This document shows, piece after piece, positions 57,896-64,000 of a stretch of 64,000 nt of DNA (within the stretch, counting starts at the first letter, position 1; every line of letters begins with the position of its first letter). Origin of the DNA: Haliotis asinina (taxonomy: Eukaryota; Mollusca; Gastropoda; Lepetellida; Haliotidae). The position numbers were made by a program, and so were the translations under genes. Below the pieces are notes generated by a model. It had not been told where the DNA came from, searched no databases, and saw only the letters and a list, made by a program, of their open reading frames with translations. The DNA lies in NCBI RefSeq assembly GCF_037392515.1, contig NC_090282.1, positions 32,787,054 through 32,851,053 of the forward strand, given 5' to 3'.

Positions 57896-58624
57896 ATTTA
57901 GTGTTCATGAGTTTTGATAAATAGGCATTTGCTCTCATTTATAGAGTGATAAAGTAAAACAGGGTTACGAGTGGAAATCTTTCCACGTTATGAAGTGTAA
58001 GGAAGAGGAATCCTGTCGGAAAGGGTGAGAAAAAGTTATGATTTGTCCAAGTTCGTAAAAACTCACCAATATTCGTTACATTGCAAAATTTTTATCATTT
58101 GCAGACTTAGGCCACTTCCTAGTTACCAATCATTGATGTTAACAACCGCTAAGTATCGCACATCAGCGATCTTGACAGGAAACATGTTTACCCCGAGACA
58201 GACCTATATCATGTATTTTGTCCTATCGCTCTCTTAGAGGTTCTCATAGCCAGCCTAATAGACAGTGAGATATGATTTTGTCACATCATATGCACTCATT
58301 TCAGCAAATTATTTCATTTATAAACATGATGAATATGCCTGACCTATGTATCATGATAAGTATGCATATAATACTTGACGTTAAAGGGTTTATTTTCATT
58401 GTGAACATTATAGTAAACAAAATATTCCTATTTGTGTGTTTATTGTTTGTTTAACAGTAGGTGTGCAGTTACACATACAGTCATTGAACACTTTTGAGAA
58501 AGCTAGCAGTTCAGTCATTTTGATGTGTCAAGATGTATTGCCATACCTTTTGTCACACATGTGGCAGGATATCTGTATAATTATGCAAAACAACCTTGAA
58601 ATAGCCTTTGTAGCTATTTATTAG

Positions 58625-58730
58625 ATCAGACCCATGTTCGATTCCCCACATGGGTGTGGAAGCCAATTTCTGGTATCCCCAGTTAACCTATTGCTAAGAT
58701 GGCATAAAACTAAACTCGTTCACTCATAAT
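58625..58730 (+). mobile_element. SINE-A, 5'-truncated
   Basis: CATGTTCGATTCCCCACATG, GAAGCCAATTTCTGGTATCC and GGCATAAAACTAAACTCGTT. Confidence 0.8.
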
Positions 58731-59112
58731 GCCAGACAGTCCTCGTTTTAGAATTAGTACTTTTGTTTACAAACAAGAGGAAAATCCTTATGATAGGAAC
58801 TTGTATTCACGTGCAGTTTTTATGGGTTTGAAGGTGTGTGTTCAATGGTTAATATTCCAGACTATTTAGTGTGTAAATAAGGCGATTGCTGCATTAACCA
58901 TATCTCTTTGTTGCATCATATTAATAATGATATTTGAATTTTTATGAGCCATTGCACTCACCTGAAGATATTACCTCAATGGACAGTGTGTCCAGTTTAG
59001 AGTTAGAACTTCAAAATATGTTATGAGTCATGGGAATATGTTTGATGCTGTGAATATTATCATGAATTTATTGTCTGTTATTCTATACGTTAAAAATATT
59101 TCTGTCAACAGA

Positions 59113-62100
59113 ATGTACCGGGCACTGGACCACATAGACTATGACCATCTTCAAATCAATGACAAAACATCAAAGGGAGACAACCCTACAAACCAGCCTC
59201 GCTCCCTGCTGCAGATAAGCTGTAAGGTCCTGAATGAGTATCCTCCCCTGGCTGAACTAACCATCACATCAGTTCCTGTTCATCTAGCACCAGTATTACT
59301 GAAAGCTGCTGTTGATAATGTACAACCACAGGCAGTCGGTAGCCTCATTGCTAGCTGGCCTCTACCATGTCTTTGGTGAGTTTTGTAATTTCAACAGATC
59401 GTCCATGCTTTATTGTGGTCTTGATTATCAATAGGATGATCATTAAGTGTTGTCAACTCTTTCAACACATTTCTAGTATAACATTCTGGCAACATTTTAG
59501 TAGTGATATTAGAATACAGTAATCATGCAGCATTTCAGTGATGGATGTAATAAATGGAAATCTGTTCCCATATCATTTAACACAATCATGGTTAATGGCA
59601 GCACTCAATACACTTCCTTCCACAATAGATGCATACCTGTATCATTTCAGTTTGAAAAACATATAACAGCTACCACCTGTCTTTCATTTGTGTCAGGGTT
59701 GACTCTCAAGCATGAAAGTATTTTGTATATTTCCAGTTTTCGTGAGATACTTTGCCACAAGACCTATGCAGATATATTCCAGGAAGAAATGGGATTCGAC
59801 TTGGTTGTGTTCCGTGGCGTCTTAGGAAGGACAAAGGCTTGTAAAATGAAATGCCTGGATTTTAGAGGATTTAAACTCAGTAAGTTGACAGAGATTTATA
59901 ACCACAGTAAGAAGTTCATAAGCAGTCATCAGTGTGCTAATCAAAGTGACATACATTATATTCCAAATCTGCATGATCACACTGATCTGGACATAAACTT
60001 TCTGAAGTACATGTTCTTCTTGGTACATTCAGTGATTTAACTTGTCCAGGAAGTGTGTATGATCAAAAACCAAATTATAGCTGTTTTTGTATTGAATTGT
60101 AGACACAACCTTCAGCAAGCTGATCATCCAGATGTGGCCAGTCCTGTCTCTCAAGAAATCACAGCTCAACCTTAAACGCTTGGCCAAAGTGATTTCCAAG
60201 ACAGCCGGTATGGGAACAATTCCATTTTCTCCTTGGTCTCTCATTTTGAAAAAATTGTTGATTATGAAAGTCCTCCATTTCATCCTGTGTGCTGTAGAGC
60301 ATGGTTGTTAAGCCCATGTCTCTGTCCTTGTTAGTCTGTGTCAGTTTGCTCTTTCAAGTAACATTTCCATAGTTGTTCATATGCTCAATATGCCATGGGT
60401 GTTGTCATCACAATGACAGGTTTCTGATCAGATATTTTCTAAGTTTACTTGACTTCATTCTGCAATTGATATGCGAAAAAGTGTAAATGAAAACTTGCAA
60501 AATGTGCACTTTCACATTTTCCATGTTTATGTGTCTTTGCTTTGGTGCATGCTTTTATCATGTTCTTAATATTTTGCTCATTGTGTTTAGGTGTTGAGGC
60601 CACTAGACTGACTGAAGAAGTCTTGCCAAAGTTGCTGAATGAAATCCTAGGCCACAAGATGATCAAGTATTCCAATGTCCGCATTAACTTCCCCAGAGGT
60701 AGCGTTTAATAGCAGTATGCTTGACTTCTGTCTCATCTTCTCCTGAAGGGGATGCCACAGAAAAATACATTTGACCACTTTTGAAAGAGAATACCAAGCA
60801 CCCAGCACAAATACAGATGATTTTTATGGTTCTTAATTTCTTAACTTACCTTACCTTCGCATATTACCTCAAGCTCTGCTTAAAAGAGATCAGACAGTTG
60901 TTGATTCGCCATTCTGTGGAATGGCTACCTCATGTATCTATGAATGTACAGGAACAGAGGTGATGTGATCTCCCCCTTCTACCCCAACACCATGCCTGGC
61001 TTCTGTCTCTAGTCAGCTGCACAATGCTCCTACTGTGTCTTGGGATGATTTGGACGAACATTATGTTTCCCTGGAATACAAGGAAATGCTAGATGAGATG
61101 GATGATGGGTGTACTAACCTTCCCCCTCCTCTGTCTACGATTGTATGGCCGACAGGTTGCCAGATTGCCCGTACCTTCTTCCGGTACTGATGACCCAAAA
61201 GACATTAGGTTGTCCCAAGAGTTGCTTTCATTGACTCGCCCTATGGTGCCGATGTCATGACCTCCTTGGATGCAGGCTTTGCTAAGTTATCAATTAACCC
61301 TACCATCAAGACCTTATGTTGTGAAAGGCAGACTATGAGATCCATAGCTTGGACTTTCCCTATAGTGGTGCCGAGCATGATGAATCCCTGAAGCGCATAT
61401 CAAGTTCTCCCCAGTCTTCCGATCATGAGCAACACTTGAAGACACTGGCTATTGATGCTGACAACAAATTATTGTGCAGTGTTCTTGTTTTCTTGGCCTA
61501 TATACAAGGCAGGAAGAATTTAAAAGAAAACTGCTGAGAGCTTCCATTACATCTCGCTTCCTCTGTGATGATAGAATACAGGAGGTATATAGGGAGCACG
61601 CAGAGCTTACAAATACGAAGGGTCCTTATCTACTTTCACAGTCTAAGTTAACTTAGCCTCAGTGTTATTCGTTACACTTCACCACTGAGTCTAGATTCAA
61701 CCGATCAGACAACGGCTACTATTTATGAATCAGAGGGACTTACAAAATATTCAGGTCACAGACACAGATCTCTCTGCCAACAAAAATCTGCACATTATAA
61801 CACAGTTATTTGACCTGCAGTTTATACGCTTTGGGGTTTCTGTTGACATGGTTACCATTAGCGAATATTTCCGCAAGATAACATCCTTAAATATTGCCCA
61901 AAGCACCATTTTCAGCAACTGTTTACTCACTGTTGTCATGGTTGTAATGTGTGCTATGTGTATCACCCAGAAGGGATCATACACTAAATAGCATTCGGAA
62001 TCGCTCAGGTACGAACCTTTTCGAGATTAAAAAGTTCAAAAGGTATGTGCGAATGTCCACTTTTGCGATTTGGTAACCTGTGTTCTGATAGGTCAGTCTC

Positions 62101-63953
62101 AAAGGTTGCCTGACGCAACGTCCCATAGGGTTTTGTTATACTCAGGAGTAGAGCTTAATGAAAAGTTCTGAGGCAAAGTTTACTTACACTGCTACTTTCG
62201 AGGCCTGATTTCTGCCTTTCGTGGCAAGTCGTCTTCAAGGGGCAGAGGAAAGCGACATTACATTCCACAAAGGTAGTCCATTCATAGTGTCTTCACCAGA
62301 AGACGTTGTCGTGGCAAGACCAATCCCGGTGGTCAGTGCCGTCAGCAGGGAACGTCCCCGGAATCCCTGTAGGGTAGGGGAAGTGCCCTTACTCAGTTCA
62401 CTGAAGATGTGCGCCATCAACCTTCTTTTTTATGATCACGGCCATCTTCTGATCGACGTAACTGCGACCCGATTCAACAGTCAGCTCCCATTGTACGTAT
62501 CTCCCATTCCAGATCAAGGGGCATGGGCAGTCGACGCCATGTCCTTGTCATGGAACGGTCTGGACATGTACGCCTTTCCACCGCCTGATCTGCTGCCAGC
62601 TGTGATAACAAAGGTCAAGCAGACAGAGGCTTCATCTGCTTTGATTGTGCCTTGGTGGCCAACCAGGACTTGGTTTCCAGACTTGCCTCGCCTCACTGAC
62701 AGAAACCTGCAACAGTTACAAGAGTGGTGGTTCATCTGCACAGTTGGACCATTTGCAGAAAGCACTGAAGGCCAAATGTTTTTCTCCAAGAGTGACTTAA
62801 GCTCACGCTCATCAAGTTTATACAAGATCCGTCTGTGAGGATAAGTGGATGTCTTTTGAGAAATTTTGTGCCCAGAAGTCCAAGGACCCACTGAAAGCTT
62901 ATCCTCAATTCATTGTAGATTTCCTCCTTTTCCTTAGGAAGTCCTGGCATTTCAAGGGCAACACGATAGGGACTTCTTTGTGAGCTCTTGTCCAGAGCGA
63001 CAAGCAGATTTCCAAGGTGCCAGAGGCAGTCTTGTAAGAGACTATTTTTCTCATTTTCCACTACAGCAAAGGTTGAGGTTAATAGAAACACCATTGCGCT
63101 CTGACCTGTTCAGTAAAAACTAATTTTTTGGTTAGTCCGCGTCACTTCTGTTCCTGTACATTCGTCAATACATGCGTAGCCATTCCAGAGAATGGCGAAT
63201 CTACGACTGTCTGATCTCTTTTAAGTGGAGCTTGAGGTAATATGCTTAAGACCTATGGTAAGGTAAGTATTTAAGTATCTAAAATATTTAGATTTTAATA
63301 ATATTGAGTCAATCTTTCAAGCTACACAAGACCCGGAATAGGCATTCTCAGAGCAATACATATTGTTTGATACATGTTAATTTGCATCATTCAAAAGGTG
63401 ACTCACCTTTCAAGGCCTAAGAACATATTGGCTAGCTTGCCAGATACTTCAGTGGTTGCCAGAATGATGTTAAGAACAGTATGGTGTAAAGGAATCATTA
63501 TTAACACTTTCTTCTCAAACATGTTGTTTACTGATTTGTCTGGTTGTTTACAGACCACCACTATATAGCAGTAATATTACCAAGTACGGCGTAAAACTAA
63601 ACTCACTTACTCTTCTCAAGCACTTTGTCACCAGCCAGAACATGGCAAGGGTGCTGTTTTGACCAATAGCTTTTGTGTTCATTATGCATTGGGTTCCCAA
63701 AATTCCTTTATTTTTTTTACCGGTGAAGGTCCTGGGGTAGAATATGCCCTCAGCAGCCCATGCTTACCAGAAAAGGGAACTATAATTCTAGTATGTTTAC
63801 ATTGTTAAAGAGTCATCAATGATTAATTGGTCATGTTTAGGGCACAAGATGGTGGTTAAGATGGACATGCTGCAGTTTAGCACCAACAACGCTTTCTTCA
63901 TGGACTACCTCATCTCCAACTGCCTCCGCAGCATCACTCCACTTCGTATCCAG
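59113..63953 (+). CDS. LRRC14: Leucine-rich-repeat protein, LRRC14/PRAME-like, 5' part
   Basis: Exons: 59113-59375 (ATG just after an acceptor at 59110-59111), 59737-59879, 60103-60207, 60591-60698 and 63841-63953; the gene continues past the window. Phases match at each junction. The protein has PLAELTITSVPVHLAPVLLK, VGSLIASWPLPCL, FREILCHKTYADIF and CKMKCLDFRGFKL. This N-terminal pattern (AxxxxPxxLL...L...WP-x-P...L...FxxxL) followed by LRR-like strands (NVRINF, KMDMLQFSTNNAFFMDYLIS) matches LRRC14 and PRAME-family proteins by recall. In vertebrates some of these act as CUL2 substrate receptors. A 2.46-kb DIRS element sits in the intron before exon 63841. A coding exon upstream of 59113 is not excluded. 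Confidence 0.65.
60822..63285 (+). mobile_element. DIRS-type retroelement with inverted terminal repeats, internally deleted
   Basis: 60822-60966 and 63139-63285 are inverted copies of about 145 bp (for example AAAAGAGATCAGACAG and ATTCGCCATTCT near the inner ends). Inside: a gag-like piece at 61020-61660 (SWDDLDEHYVSLEYKEMLDE; KRISSSPQSSDHEQHLK), a region at 62221-62840 with TRFNSQLPLYV, WAVDAMSLSW and PWWPTRTWFPDL (the end of the RT-RNase H protein), and at 62850-62990 the start of a tyrosine recombinase (SFEKFCAQKSKDPLKAYPQF). Stops and frameshifts are present and the RT core is missing. It lies in an LRRC14-like gene intron, same strand as the gene. Confidence 0.75.
63520..63612 (+). mobile_element. 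SINE-B, 3' end
   Basis: GATTTGTCTGGTTGTTTACA, ACCACTATATAGCAGTAATA and GTACGGCGTAAAACTAAACT. Confidence 0.7.
63722..63790 (+). mobile_element. SINE-B, 5' end
   Basis: GTCCTGGGGTAGAATATGCC and TCAGCAGCCCATGCTTACC match the start of the copy at 35521. The rest is missing. Confidence 0.6.
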
Positions 63954-64000
63954 GTTTCCACTTTACATATCAGGTGAGGCAGTTTCTGGTATATGGCGAA

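Larger units (their letters stand above)
55499..59112. other. Gene-free spacer upstream of the LRRC14-like gene
   Basis: No exon is supported. The promoter and any 5' UTR exon of the plus-strand gene starting at 59113 should lie here. It holds a telomere-like stretch at 57850-57895 and a SINE-A tail at 58625-58730. Confidence 0.4.

Overview
This is nuclear DNA from an animal, most likely a mollusc and probably a gastropod such as an abalone (Haliotis). The evidence is spliced genes with GT-AG introns and phase-matched exons, AT-rich introns and spacers, and dozens of copies of a tRNA-derived SINE ending in AAACTCACTCACTCAC, a tail I associate with abalone and related gastropods. The taxon is inferred from the repeats and was not tested by a search.

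Host genes. (1) 1-2518, plus: the last exons of a sorting nexin with a nexin-C domain, best match SNX19. (2) 22052-44049, minus: a 15-exon gene I reconstructed for an 892-residue J-domain co-chaperone. It has an HPD motif, an acidic/basic middle, a 16-nt microexon and a twice-repeated EAEE...HEAL motif; I cannot name its orthologue. (3) 59113 to past 63953, plus: a leucine-rich-repeat protein of the LRRC14/PRAME type, continuing off the right edge. Spacers at 2.5-16 kb, 44-48 kb and 55.5-59.1 kb hold no gene I can support.

Mobile DNA makes up much of the rest. The main item is a 5.23-kb DNA transposon at 48337-53570 with terminal inverted repeats and a 2-bp AT target duplication. It encodes two convergent spliced proteins: a THAP-domain DDE transposase that looks complete, and a SAP-SWIM-YqaJ nuclease-like protein broken by one TGA. 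This matches the ISL2EU-type relatives of PIF/Harbinger. Next to it lies a 1.4-kb Mutator-like deletion derivative (54079-55489) with a near-perfect 9-bp target duplication. Other elements are a Dong/R4-like LINE 3' end sitting between TAA tracts, a Penelope-like endonuclease scrap, two different DIRS-type (tyrosine-recombinase) remnants, a Merlin/ISXO2-like scrap, two pogo/Tigger-like MITEs, several foldback elements, a 5S-rRNA-derived SINE, and at least three tRNA-derived SINE families, two of which share one 3' tail.

The J-protein gene is loaded with insertions and with four intronic minisatellites. Two of these run right up to the splice sites on either side of one 120-nt exon. Exon calls come from manual translation, splice motifs and reading-phase bookkeeping; no alignment or expression data were available.
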